Shown: positions 1 to 7,059, counted from the stretch's first letter. The stretch: 13,241 nucleotides of DNA from Firmicutes bacterium CAG:475 (GCA_000434435.1 FR895503.1:1-13241), one strand, 5' to 3'. Numbers and translations: made by a program. The notes: a model not told the origin generated them from the letters alone.

Positions 1-5
1 CGCTC

Positions 6-178
6 ATATTCTCGCCGCCTTGCGGCTCGCACTTCGAACAAGCACATTCCGTTAATAAGCACACCTTGAATTGGTGTCCGTTCGGGTGTGGGTGTCCCAC
101 CCACAATTGCAACAAAGTTGCAATATCACTTGCGCAAAGCGTGTATATCACGCACATTGCCTTACGGCTTGCACTCCG
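6..178 (-). repeat. Array of small hairpins, probable interspersed palindromic repeat element
   Basis: No gene is visible in the first 161 bases; instead there is a chain of short inverted repeats. Read on the plus strand: GCCGC-CTT-GCGGC at 14-26, ACACC/GGTGT at 61-77, GTGGG/CCCAC at 88-100, ATTGCAAC-AAA-GTTGCAAT at 106-124 (perfect 8-bp stem) and GCGTG/CACGC at 139-153. The heptamer ATATCAC occurs at 123-129 and 145-151, exactly 22 bases apart. A 20-base segment at 17-36 recurs at 159-178 with 17 matches, and that second copy runs into the end of the phosphoesterase gene. None of the stems has a U-tract in the direction of the gene, so a standard terminator is unlikely. That this is a dispersed repeat family is inference; only one locus is visible. 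Confidence 0.5.
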
Positions 179-1154
179 TCAATGGCAAAAGCGAGATTTC
201 AAACGTACCGTCGTCGTATATATCGATAAGCGTACCGCCTCTTTGCGTGAAACGTTTGTCTATGTCTTTGTAGGCGTTGTAGTCGATGCTCATTCCGTAT
301 GTGAGGCGAATACCCTTGTAGGTCATGGACAACGTGTTGAGGTGGTCGTGTCCCATAAACATGCCTTTACAGCTGCCGAGCTTGACCATTTCGCCGAAGA
401 ACTTGCCTTCTTTTGTCTTTGGATATCCGAAATAATTGTCCTTTTCCTGCACGAATCCGCAATGATAAACCGCTTCGTCCGAGCCTCGATAACACTTTTC
501 CCAGCCCTCTTTGAACTCTTTTGGCGGAATGTGGAAAAACGCAAGGGATTTTGCAATCTCACCGTCCTTTGACAGTGCGGCGATTTCCTTTTTGTACCAC
601 TCGATTTGGTCGTCGTGAATTACGTCGAAACCGCTGAAAAAATTCCATGTGAGATAAGCGTTGCTGTCTATGAACATGAGAGCCGTATTAAGCGAGCCGT
701 CCTCGTTCAAAAGCGGAATGCAATAGTTGCCCACGCCGAATATATTCGGGTCGCCCTTTTGGAAGTGGCAATGCGGTTGAGAGGCGTAGAAGTCGGCAAG
801 CTCGTGCTTGTCGAGCTTTGCCCAAACCTCGCTGTCGTGATTACCGAACACCACCGTCCACTCAACCCCCAAACTCTCCATAAGAGATGCGAACATCTTG
901 GACGATTTAAGGTTGTTGAACGAGCCTTGCAACAGCCACGGCATCGGATAGACCATATCCCCCGTCACCGCAACAAAGTCCGCATTTGCGTTTTTGACGA
1001 CTTTTTCAACCGCTGCAAGCGCAAGTTTATCCTTTTTTCTCGTGCCGAGCGAGCCGCCGATATGAATGTCGGTAAGTTGCAAGATTCTGAAAGGCTTACC
1101 CTTTTGTTTTACGATGACTTCTCTGCCGTCGCGCTTTTCGAAACGTCCGTTCAT
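162..1154 (-). CDS. Calcineurin-like metallophosphoesterase
   Basis: Protein of 330 residues, a hydrolase of phosphomono- or phosphodiesters using two metal ions. The family's motifs appear in order: D29-x-H31 in LTDIH, G65-D66 in VTGD, G104-N105-H106-D107, H208 in FFHIP, and G268-H269-D270-H271. All expected metal ligands are therefore present and the enzyme should be active. There is no signal peptide or membrane segment, so it is probably cytoplasmic. An in-frame ATG lies 12 bases further upstream (1164-1166) and the frame stays open beyond, but only the ATG at 1154 has a good ribosome site (TGAGG, six bases away). It follows the transporter's stop codon after one base, which points to translational coupling and one operon. 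The last codons lie inside a repeat-like segment, so the extreme C-terminus (ECKP) may be recent. Substrate unknown; the fold is certain, the role is not. Confidence 0.9.
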   Translation of the reverse strand: MNGRFEKRDGREVIVKQKGKPFRILQLTDIHIGGSLGTRKKDKLALAAVEKVVKNANADFVAVTGDMVYPMPWLLQGSFNNLKSSKMFASLMESLGVEWTVVFGNHDSEVWAKLDKHELADFYASQPHCHFQKGDPNIFGVGNYCIPLLNEDGSLNTALMFIDSNAYLTWNFFSGFDVIHDDQIEWYKKEIAALSKDGEIAKSLAFFHIPPKEFKEGWEKCYRGSDEAVYHCGFVQEKDNYFGYPKTKEGKFFGEMVKLGSCKGMFMGHDHLNTLSMTYKGIRLTYGMSIDYNAYKDIDKRFTQRGGTLIDIYDDGTFEISLLPLTECKP

Positions 1155-1155
1155 T

Positions 1156-2904
1156 TCAGTCCTCATTTGGCAAATACGTGGTTTTATCGTCGTTTTTGGC
1201 AACTTCAACCTCTTTTTGCGCGATTTCATCGTCGGTTACGGCAATTTCCTCGATAGCGTCCTCAACGCCATCTACAATGTCTGTTTCGGGTGCGGATTCA
1301 ATGAGATTGCCCTCATCGTCGACAGCCACGGTCGGATCAACGACGTCTGCCGGATCTACCTTGCCATACAGTTCGGCGATAAGAGCTTCTCTCTCCGCGC
1401 TTTCCTCGTCGGTGAGAGCCTTGCCCGATTTTCTCGCTTCGATAAAGTAGCGGATTCTGGTAAGTTTCGCGCTCGTAATTTTATATCTGAACGATGCGAT
1501 AAGCGCGATTGTGATAAACACCGCAACCGATATTCCGAGAGTAAGTCGCACCGTCAACAACACTGCATCCGATTGTTGCACGTATGCGGCAGGATCATTC
1601 GAGTCGTTCGAAACGTAGCCGAGCGCACCGATAACCCAACCGACCATACCGACGCCGAGACCGCCGCCGACCTTTCTTGCAAGAGTCATCATACCGCTGT
1701 ACGTTCCGGTGGGGCGTTGACCTGTTGCCATTTCGGCAACGTCCACGGTGTCCGGGAAGATAATCCACGGCATCATTTGTGCGCCGCCGAAGCCGAGGCC
1801 CATAATGAGCGCGACGATAGGCACGAGGATGGGCGGAGCCCAACTCGGATCCATCGCAGCAAGCATAATTCCGCCGCCGATGTAGAACGGAAGTCCCATA
1901 CGGAAAGCGAATTGTTTGCTCTTTTTGTCCATCATCACGCGAGCGAGGGGGAACATAACCACGGCCGCCACCATCATAGGTGCGATGATAAAGAGCGAGG
2001 ACATCTTCATACCGAACAATTCGTATCCGTGCCAAACGTCAGTTGCGTAATACACTGCAAGCGCGGAAATAATATCCATGCAGATGAACGCCGTCACGTA
2101 CATAACGATGTGCCAACGATAAGAGCGGTTTTTGTAGGGCACGGCGTAGCTGTTTGCAAATTGTTTGAGATTGAAATGCTTTTTCGGGGTTTTGGGTTTG
2201 ATGCGCTCTTTAACAAATATACCGCAAATGACAAGACCGCCGCCGAACAAAGTGCCGAACACCAAACTCATGCACAGCCAGAATTGCGTCGAAGAAAGTT
2301 GCGGCACAAACAGGAATCCCGTTCCGTCGGGGTTGGTGAGAGCCTCGATAAACACGAGAGGCAAAACGTAGCCGAGTCCCGACGCGATTGCGGTAAAGAC
2401 AAGTTTGACGGTGTTTGCGTTGTTGCGCTCCCTAAAAGACGGGGTTATGTCGCTTGCCATCGAGCAATACGGCACTTGCGTGACCGTCGAGCAGGTGTTC
2501 CACAACAGATACATCAAAATGATGTACGCCGTAAATCCGCCCACGCTCATTCCCCACTCTCTCACGGGCAAAAACACAAGGAATATACACAACAAAAGCG
2601 ATATACCGCCCCAGAACATATAGGGTTTTCTTCTTCCCCATTTTCCGCGCGTGTTGTCGGAAATGAAGCCCATAAACGGGTCGGTGATTGCGTCCCAGAA
2701 CTTTGCAATCATCATGATTGTGGACGCAAGTGTCATTGCGATGCCGTTTTTTGTCATGTACGCAAGCATAACACAAGACATCATACTCACGCCGCCGCCG
2801 TCCATAAGACCGCCTATGCCGTATGCCAGTTTCTCTTTGAAAGGGACTCTGTCCGCCTCGGCAATAGGATCTAGCGTAACGTTCTTGGTTTTTTCTTTTT
2901 TCAC
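1156..2904 (-). CDS. GPH-family (MelB-like) cation/sugar symporter with long acidic C-terminal tail
   Basis: Protein of 582 residues of the glycoside-pentoside-hexuronide:cation symporter family of the major facilitator superfamily, in the cytoplasmic membrane. The N-terminal half shows the family signature: KLAYGIGG at 25-32, FWDAITDP at 69-76, and ISDNTRGKWGRRKP around 81-94. The two aspartates D71 and D75 match in spacing the cation-site pair of E. coli MelB, so sodium or proton coupling is likely. About twelve hydrophobic segments run to roughly residue 480. Residues 486-582 form a tail with about 30 acidic and 8 basic residues, longer than in typical family members of 450-500 residues. 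Translation starts at GTG, preceded by GAGGTG. The gene has its own probable promoter and ends one base before the phosphoesterase start. Substrate cannot be read from the sequence; a sugar, glycoside or uronide is the usual case. Confidence 0.9.
   Translation of the reverse strand: MKKEKTKNVTLDPIAEADRVPFKEKLAYGIGGLMDGGGVSMMSCVMLAYMTKNGIAMTLASTIMMIAKFWDAITDPFMGFISDNTRGKWGRRKPYMFWGGISLLLCIFLVFLPVREWGMSVGGFTAYIILMYLLWNTCSTVTQVPYCSMASDITPSFRERNNANTVKLVFTAIASGLGYVLPLVFIEALTNPDGTGFLFVPQLSSTQFWLCMSLVFGTLFGGGLVICGIFVKERIKPKTPKKHFNLKQFANSYAVPYKNRSYRWHIVMYVTAFICMDIISALAVYYATDVWHGYELFGMKMSSLFIIAPMMVAAVVMFPLARVMMDKKSKQFAFRMGLPFYIGGGIMLAAMDPSWAPPILVPIVALIMGLGFGGAQMMPWIIFPDTVDVAEMATGQRPTGTYSGMMTLARKVGGGLGVGMVGWVIGALGYVSNDSNDPAAYVQQSDAVLLTVRLTLGISVAVFITIALIASFRYKITSAKLTRIRYFIEARKSGKALTDEESAEREALIAELYGKVDPADVVDPTVAVDDEGNLIESAPETDIVDGVEDAIEEIAVTDDEIAQKEVEVAKNDDKTTYLPNED
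1161..1165 (-). promoter_or_regulatory. Ribosome binding site that fixes the phosphoesterase start
   Basis: TGAGG on the minus strand lies six bases before the ATG at 1154 and inside the last codons of the upstream transporter. The alternative in-frame ATG at 1166 has no purine-rich sequence before it, so the shorter 330-residue product is preferred. Confidence 0.7.
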
Positions 2905-2909
2905 GATTA

Positions 2910-2915
2910 CACCTC
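2910..2915 (-). promoter_or_regulatory. Ribosome binding site for the GTG start of the transporter
   Basis: GAGGTG lies five bases before the GTG at 2902-2904. No ATG in this frame lies nearby, and GTG-AAA-AAA-GAA begins a typical lysine-rich N-terminus, so the GTG start is well supported. Confidence 0.75.
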
Positions 2916-2937
2916 AAAAAAGAATATTACAAGAACC

Positions 2938-2966
2938 ATATTACCATACGGATGAGCGCATAACAA
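2938..2966 (-). promoter_or_regulatory. Probable sigma-A promoter of the transporter-phosphoesterase operon
   Basis: TTGTTA (2961-2966) and TAATAT (2938-2943) are separated by 17 bases, with TG one base before the -10 (extended -10). It lies between the thrS terminator and the transporter start, where a promoter is needed. The hexamers are imperfect, so this is moderately supported. Confidence 0.5.
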
Positions 2967-2977
2967 CACAAAATTTG

Positions 2978-3006
2978 AAAAAACCGCGGACAATCCGTGG
3001 TTTTTT
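2978..3006 (-). terminator. Intrinsic terminator of thrS
   Basis: Arms at 2978-2990 and 2994-3006 form a 13-bp stem with one G-U pair and a three-base loop. On the minus strand the GC core (CCACGGA/TCCGCGG) is followed by six T. It lies about 70 bases beyond the thrS stop. The A/T-symmetric flanks would also allow termination from the other strand, but no plus-strand gene ends here. Confidence 0.88.
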
Positions 3007-3073
3007 CGTTGTATTTTAGTTTGATTTTCGCTTCATGCGGATTTTGTCCGTCAAAATCGCAATCCTTGCGCGA

Positions 3074-4840
3074 TTATTTTCTCGTGCGGATTTCCTCGCT
3101 CACCGTCGCAACGAACTCGTCAAGCGGCATACTCTTCGTTTCGGCGGTATCTCTAAAACGCACCGCAACAGTGCCGTTGTCCGACTCTTGTTGACCTATG
3201 ACGAGCATATACGGCACTCTGTCCACAACCTGTGCCTCTCTTATCTTGTAGCCGATTTTCTCGTTGCGGTCGTCGTATTCGGTGCGAATCTTTGCCGCAC
3301 GCAACGCTTCGTACACCTTTCTTGCGTACTCGTCGTGCTTTTCGGACACGGGCAAGACTTTGACTTGAACAGGCGCAAGCCAGGTCGGGAATTTGCCGGC
3401 GAAGTGCTCGGTGAGAATACCGATAAATCTTTCTATCGAGCCGTAAACGACGCGGTGAACCATGATAGGTCTTTGTCTTTCGCCGTTTTCGTCAACGTAT
3501 TCCAAACCGAAATTGAGCGGCATTTGGAAGTCGAGTTGTATTGTGCCGCATTGCCACGTTCTTCCGAGAGTGTCTTCGAGGTGGAAGTCTATCTTCGGGC
3601 CGTAGAACGCACCGTCGCCTTCGTTGACGATGTACGGAAGACCTATTTTTTCAAGAGCGGTGATAAGTCCGTTGGTTGCCGCCTCCCAGTCCTCGTCGCT
3701 GCCCATACTGTTTTCGGGACGAGTGGAAAGCTCCACAAAATACTTAAAGCCGAACTTGCTGTACACTTCGTTGATGAGGTGCACAACGCCCACGATTTCG
3801 TCAGTGATTTGCTCTCTTCTCATAAAGATATGAGCGTCGTCTTGCGTGAAGCATCTCACTCTGAACAAGCCGTGAAGCGCGCCTTTAAGTTCGTGACGAT
3901 GCACAAGTCCGAGTTCACCCACACGAAGCGGCAAATCGCGATAGCTGTGCGGCTCGCTCTTGTACACCATAACTCCGCCCGGGCAGTTCATGGGTTTTAC
4001 GCAATAGATTTCATCATCGATGATTGTGGAATACATATTGTCCTTGTAGTGATCCCAGTGTCCGCTGGTTTCCCAAAGATGACGATTCATAATCATAGGC
4101 GTAGACACCTCGACATAGTGGTCGCGAGTGTGAATTTCACGCCAATAATCGATGAGCGAATTTTTGATTGCCATACCGTTTGGCAAAAAGAACGGGAAGC
4201 CGGGAGCTTCGTCGCAAAGCATAAACAACTTCATTTCCTTGCCTATGCGGCGATGGTCGCGCTTTTCCGCCTCTTCGAGCAATTTGAGATAATCGTCGAG
4301 TTCCTGTTGAGTTGCAAACGCAGTGCCCTTGACTCTTGTGAGCATCTTGTTGTTTTTGTCGTTCTTCCAGTATGCGCCCGACTGCCCCATAATCTTGAAC
4401 GCTTTAAGAGCCTTCGTGTATGTGAGGTGAGGGCCTACGCACATGTCGATGTATTCACCTTGCTGATAGAAGGTGATGACTGCGTTCTCGTCAAGGTCGC
4501 CGATATGTTCGACTTTATATTTTTCTCCTCTTTCCTTCATCAGCGCAATAGCCTCTTCGCGCGGAAGAGAAAACGCTTTGATTGGCAAATTCTCTTTGAC
4601 GATTTTCTTCATCTCCGCCTCGATGCGGGCAAGGTCATCGTCGGTGAGTTTGGTTTCGCCGAGGTCTACGTCGTAGTAAAAACCTTTTTCGTTTGCGGGG
4701 CCGTAGGCAAAGTCTGCTTCGGGGAAAAGACGCTTGATTGCCTGCGCCATGATGTGTGCGGCGGTGTGACGAATCACGTGCAATTCTTCTTGCTTGTCCG
4801 TGATTTCTCCGACCGTGCCGTTGTTATAGATAACTTTCAT
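3074..4840 (-). CDS. thrS: Threonyl-tRNA synthetase, form without the N-terminal TGS domain
   Basis: Class II enzyme that attaches threonine to tRNA-Thr in the cytoplasm. At 588 residues it is shorter than the usual 635-645 because the TGS domain is missing: the editing-domain HxxxH (H25, H29) comes almost at once. The editing site is completed by C134 and H138 in CVGPH, so clearance of Ser-tRNA should be intact. Motif 1 lies near 248-270, motif 2 near 306-339 (VHRHELKGALHGL, then RVRCFTQDDAH) and motif 3 near 462-480 (HRVVYGSIERF). The zinc ligands C286, H337 and H462 have almost the spacing of the E. coli enzyme. The anticodon-binding domain covers about 485-588. The ATG has AAAGGAG six bases upstream. 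Expression is governed by the T-box leader directly upstream. Confidence 0.97.
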   Translation of the reverse strand: MKVIYNNGTVGEITDKQEELHVIRHTAAHIMAQAIKRLFPEADFAYGPANEKGFYYDVDLGETKLTDDDLARIEAEMKKIVKENLPIKAFSLPREEAIALMKERGEKYKVEHIGDLDENAVITFYQQGEYIDMCVGPHLTYTKALKAFKIMGQSGAYWKNDKNNKMLTRVKGTAFATQQELDDYLKLLEEAEKRDHRRIGKEMKLFMLCDEAPGFPFFLPNGMAIKNSLIDYWREIHTRDHYVEVSTPMIMNRHLWETSGHWDHYKDNMYSTIIDDEIYCVKPMNCPGGVMVYKSEPHSYRDLPLRVGELGLVHRHELKGALHGLFRVRCFTQDDAHIFMRREQITDEIVGVVHLINEVYSKFGFKYFVELSTRPENSMGSDEDWEAATNGLITALEKIGLPYIVNEGDGAFYGPKIDFHLEDTLGRTWQCGTIQLDFQMPLNFGLEYVDENGERQRPIMVHRVVYGSIERFIGILTEHFAGKFPTWLAPVQVKVLPVSEKHDEYARKVYEALRAAKIRTEYDDRNEKIGYKIREAQVVDRVPYMLVIGQQESDNGTVAVRFRDTAETKSMPLDEFVATVSEEIRTRK

Positions 4841-4892
4841 AAAACGCTCCTTTTATGATAAATTTTCATATTTTATCGGTGGTTTTTCAAAC

Positions 4893-4936
4893 AAAAAACC
4901 CTCGAAAAAAACGTATTCGTACGTTTTTCCCAAGGG
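4893..4936 (-). terminator. T-box conditional terminator in the thrS leader
   Basis: Arms at 4920-4936 and 4899-4915 pair over 17 positions (three G-U wobbles) around a four-base loop, and six T follow on the minus strand (4893-4898). The 5' arm begins CCCTTGGG and overlaps the antiterminator half that follows the T-box sequence. Confidence 0.92.
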
Positions 4937-5139
4937 CGCATTAAATGCTCGGTTCCACCTTGATTTTTACTCTTTTATCCTTTTACGCAAGGTGTGCGGC
5001 GACGCTTACTGCGATTTCGGCGCGCGACTCCGGAATGGTCTTCGCTCAACCTCCGCAAAGAAACTCCCAGCAAACGTTTCTCTCTCTCGGTGCGGCAATG
5101 AAGAGTTACTCTTTCCTTCACAGTCTTTATAAACTTTTC
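4893..5139 (-). promoter_or_regulatory. Threonine T-box riboswitch (thrS leader)
   Basis: The leader senses uncharged tRNA-Thr and permits thrS transcription when charging is low. Seen on the minus strand: the conserved T-box AAGGTGGAACCGAGC at 4947-4961, whose TGGA would pair with a tRNA 3' end UCCA. A Stem I closes with GACT...AGTC and carries an AGTA motif followed later by GAGAGAG. A distal stem GAAAC/GTTTC is present. In the specifier position stands ACC, a threonine codon (5037-5039), in the context GAAGACCATTCC. The 3' side of the antiterminator (CCTTG) is also the 5' arm of the terminator at 4893-4936, giving the usual mutually exclusive switch. The choice of ACC agrees with the gene downstream. 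Confidence 0.93.
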
Positions 5140-5145
5140 GCCTTG

Positions 5146-5174
5146 ATTATATCACCCGATTTTTTTGCTGTCAA
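5146..5174 (-). promoter_or_regulatory. Sigma-A promoter of the thrS leader
   Basis: A perfect consensus: TTGACA (5169-5174), 17-base spacer, TATAAT (5146-5151), with TG one base before the -10. Transcription should begin near 5139, just before Stem I of the T-box. Confidence 0.93.
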
Positions 5175-5197
5175 ATTATTTTGACATTTCACTGCAA

Positions 5198-5213
5198 CGG
5201 AGTGTAAACTCCG
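5198..5213 (-). other. Hairpin after the zinc-ribbon membrane gene
   Basis: CGGAGT-GTAA-ACTCCG is a perfect 6-bp stem with a four-base loop, 15 bases beyond the stop of the membrane protein and 24 bases before the thrS -35. It has no T-tract on the minus strand, so it is a poor intrinsic terminator; readthrough into the T-box leader is possible. Confidence 0.4.
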
Positions 5214-5227
5214 CCGCGTTTTGTTTT

Positions 5228-6946
5228 TTATTCGTTTTGCAATTGTATTTCTTCTTTCTTTTTCGACCACACCTTGTCGGGAATAGCGTTGAAAACGAAC
5301 ATTGCCGCCGCAAAGACGATAGCCGCAATGATTCCGCCGCCTAGTTGAACTTCGAAAACGCCGTTTCCGATGTCGTCCATCGTTTTGTTTGCAACCTTCA
5401 TCGTCACAATCGACAGCGCAAGCGAACACATAAGCAACAATACGATTGCAATTGCAAGGCCGAAATTTGCCCACTTTGCGCTCTTACCGCCCACGATAGT
5501 TCCTCCGAGGTATACGCCCACGAGCAACATCACCGCGATGAGCAAGAAGAAACCAAGCGAAAGCGCAGCCGCGCCCTCGTAGCTGATTTGTGCAAGTACG
5601 CCGTCAAACATCAAAGCCTCCGCAAAAGTTTTTGCCATAAGCCCGTCTGACGCCATAAAGTTTTTGGAAGTATAATTCGGCAAGATTTCGCAAATCGATT
5701 TTGCGTCCTCGACGTATCTTTCGTATTGACGGATGTACCATACGCCTTTTTGTTGTTCTTTTGTCGTTATCAAATTCGCCATTACGCTTGCGTCGAGAGT
5801 GGTTTCACACCTTGCAGGCGCACTCTTCCCCGAAAACTGCACTTCGAACACGGCTTTGAAGCAAGGTGCGAAGCAGCACCCCACGACAACCAGCGCAAGG
5901 GCGAGAGTTGCGATTCTCGGTGCGATAATCTTTGCGGTCTTTGCGACTTTTGCGTCTGCAACCAGCCTTTGCGCCAAACATACGACGATTGCGAGGCTTG
6001 CAAAGAACAAAGCAGCAATCATAGCTCCCGCAACCTTCATAACCGCCGTTACGGACGCAATCGGCATAATTGCGCAAATCGGCAAAATCAAAAGGAAGGG
6101 CACGAAGAAATCGAGTTTTGAATATTTGTCGTCCTCCTGCCCTGCCAAAAAGCCTTTCAGATAGGTCGCAAACGCAACGAGAGCGGCTATTGACATAGCA
6201 AACGTAAACAATATATTTGCCAAAAACAAAATGCCGGCAAGGATGATTTCCGCGCGTAAGCCGCCCGTTGACTTTTCGTTGTCTATCGAAAGCTGATATT
6301 CGAGAGTCTTGACCGCAAATCTGCGCAATAGATTTTCGGATTTCTTGGACAAAACGATTCTCGTGCCTCTCACGTCGTCTTCCACCGATTGCACCAAGTC
6401 TTCTTGTATGTCGTTAAGCTCGTCCTGCAATTTTTCGATTTTTGCGATGTCCTTATCCTCGTCGTAGTGTCTTGCGGTTGCAAACGCAAGCCCTATGCAA
6501 TCGACGGCGTAAATGCTGACGTCGCCTTCGATGAGATCGTCGTCAACCGAACCCAAAATACCGCTCGCCGCACTACCGACGTTGATATTGAGCACGCCGA
6601 CGAACGAGAGCGCAAACAAAAGTACGCACACAAAAGCAACGGTTGCTCTTTTTACAAGCGTCAAAACAACGTTGAGAGAATGTTTTTTCTTTTTTACGTT
6701 CTTTTTAGCTTCTTTGCAAGGAACAACGGGCAATTCTTCGGCTTTACTTGAAATTGCATTATCTTGGACTTCTACGAGCGGTTCTTCTATTCTCGTTCCG
6801 CACTTTGCGCAAAACAATGCGCCTTCGACAAGCGGTTCACCGCAATTTTTGCATCGTTTTTCAAGTTTTTCGCCGCAAAAGGGGCAAAATGCAAACTTGT
6901 CGATGACGGGTTTGCCGCAATTTTGACATCTTTTGATTTCTTCCAT
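5228..6946 (-). CDS. Zinc-ribbon multi-pass membrane protein of unknown function
   Basis: Protein of 572 residues I do not recognise as a named family. Two tandem zinc ribbons open it: C7-x2-C10 with C21-x2-C24, and C32-x2-C35 with C46-x2-C49, the double zinc-ribbon pattern common at cytoplasmic ends of membrane proteins. A charged linker with a run of lysines (about 79-91) leads to a first membrane segment near 92-122, then an extracytoplasmic-type region of about 100 residues rich in D, E and K. About seven more hydrophobic segments follow, with a second soluble loop before the last three. The tail is short and charged. The ATG at 6946 is chosen; a TTG at 6961 would add five residues, and neither has a convincing ribosome site. 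It has its own promoter and lies alone between the HAD gene and thrS. Enzymatic residues are not evident; a sensing, scaffold or transport role is only a guess. Confidence 0.85.
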   Translation of the reverse strand: MEEIKRCQNCGKPVIDKFAFCPFCGEKLEKRCKNCGEPLVEGALFCAKCGTRIEEPLVEVQDNAISSKAEELPVVPCKEAKKNVKKKKHSLNVVLTLVKRATVAFVCVLLFALSFVGVLNINVGSAASGILGSVDDDLIEGDVSIYAVDCIGLAFATARHYDEDKDIAKIEKLQDELNDIQEDLVQSVEDDVRGTRIVLSKKSENLLRRFAVKTLEYQLSIDNEKSTGGLRAEIILAGILFLANILFTFAMSIAALVAFATYLKGFLAGQEDDKYSKLDFFVPFLLILPICAIMPIASVTAVMKVAGAMIAALFFASLAIVVCLAQRLVADAKVAKTAKIIAPRIATLALALVVVGCCFAPCFKAVFEVQFSGKSAPARCETTLDASVMANLITTKEQQKGVWYIRQYERYVEDAKSICEILPNYTSKNFMASDGLMAKTFAEALMFDGVLAQISYEGAAALSLGFFLLIAVMLLVGVYLGGTIVGGKSAKWANFGLAIAIVLLLMCSLALSIVTMKVANKTMDDIGNGVFEVQLGGGIIAAIVFAAAMFVFNAIPDKVWSKKKEEIQLQNE

Positions 6947-6961
6947 GTGATTTTCTGACAA

Positions 6962-6992
6962 TCTCGAAAAGTTCGAGAGATAGTCGAATCTC
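6962..6992 (-). promoter_or_regulatory. Competing hairpins in the leader of the zinc-ribbon gene
   Basis: On the minus strand GAGAT/ATCTC (6977-6992) and TCTCGAA-CTT-TTCGAGA (6962-6978, perfect 7-bp stem) share two bases and a TCTC segment, so they cannot both form fully. The only strong purine run, GGGGGAG, overlaps the first stem and lies too far from either start codon to be a normal ribosome site. A regulatory role is inference. Confidence 0.35.
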
Positions 6993-7030
6993 CCCCAATT
7001 ATTTATTTCGATTTATCAATCGACAATCAT

Positions 7031-7059
7031 ATTATGCTTCGTTTGTATGCTTTTGTCAA
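7031..7059 (-). promoter_or_regulatory. Sigma-A promoter of the zinc-ribbon membrane gene
   Basis: TTGACA (7054-7059), 17-base spacer and CATAAT (7031-7036), one mismatch from consensus. The -35 begins right after the T-tail of the preceding terminator. Transcription would start near 7024, giving a leader of roughly 78 bases. Confidence 0.8.

Noticed and set aside
106..124. Intrinsic terminator of the phosphoesterase gene
   Set aside because: The 8-bp stem is perfect but is AT-rich and followed by TGTGGG on the minus strand rather than a T-tract; it fits the hairpin array better.
1155..1229. Longer N-terminus of the phosphoesterase (25 extra residues)
   Set aside because: It would be encoded inside the transporter's last codons, is a basic peptide unlike the family, and lacks a ribosome site; the ATG at 1154 has one.
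1066..2874. Plus-strand open frame of about 600 codons opposite the transporter gene
   Set aside because: Its product is rich in H, R, C and charged residues without hydrophobic order or motifs, while the minus strand encodes a clear GPH symporter. It is a shadow frame.
3035..4858. Plus-strand open frame of about 600 codons opposite thrS
   Set aside because: The minus strand encodes every motif of threonyl-tRNA synthetase; the plus frame has no recognisable domain and no ribosome site.
5198..5213. Terminator of the zinc-ribbon gene
   Set aside because: The stem is only 6 bp and lacks a T-tract on the coding strand; kept as a hairpin only.
6947..6961. TTG start adding five residues to the zinc-ribbon protein
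   Set aside because: TTG is the weakest common start and lies directly against a hairpin. It cannot be excluded, since the ATG at 6946 also lacks a good ribosome site.
6962..7000. tRNA-like look of the leader with a TTCGA-containing arm
   Set aside because: There is no acceptor stem, anticodon arm or CCA; only two short overlapping hairpins are supported.
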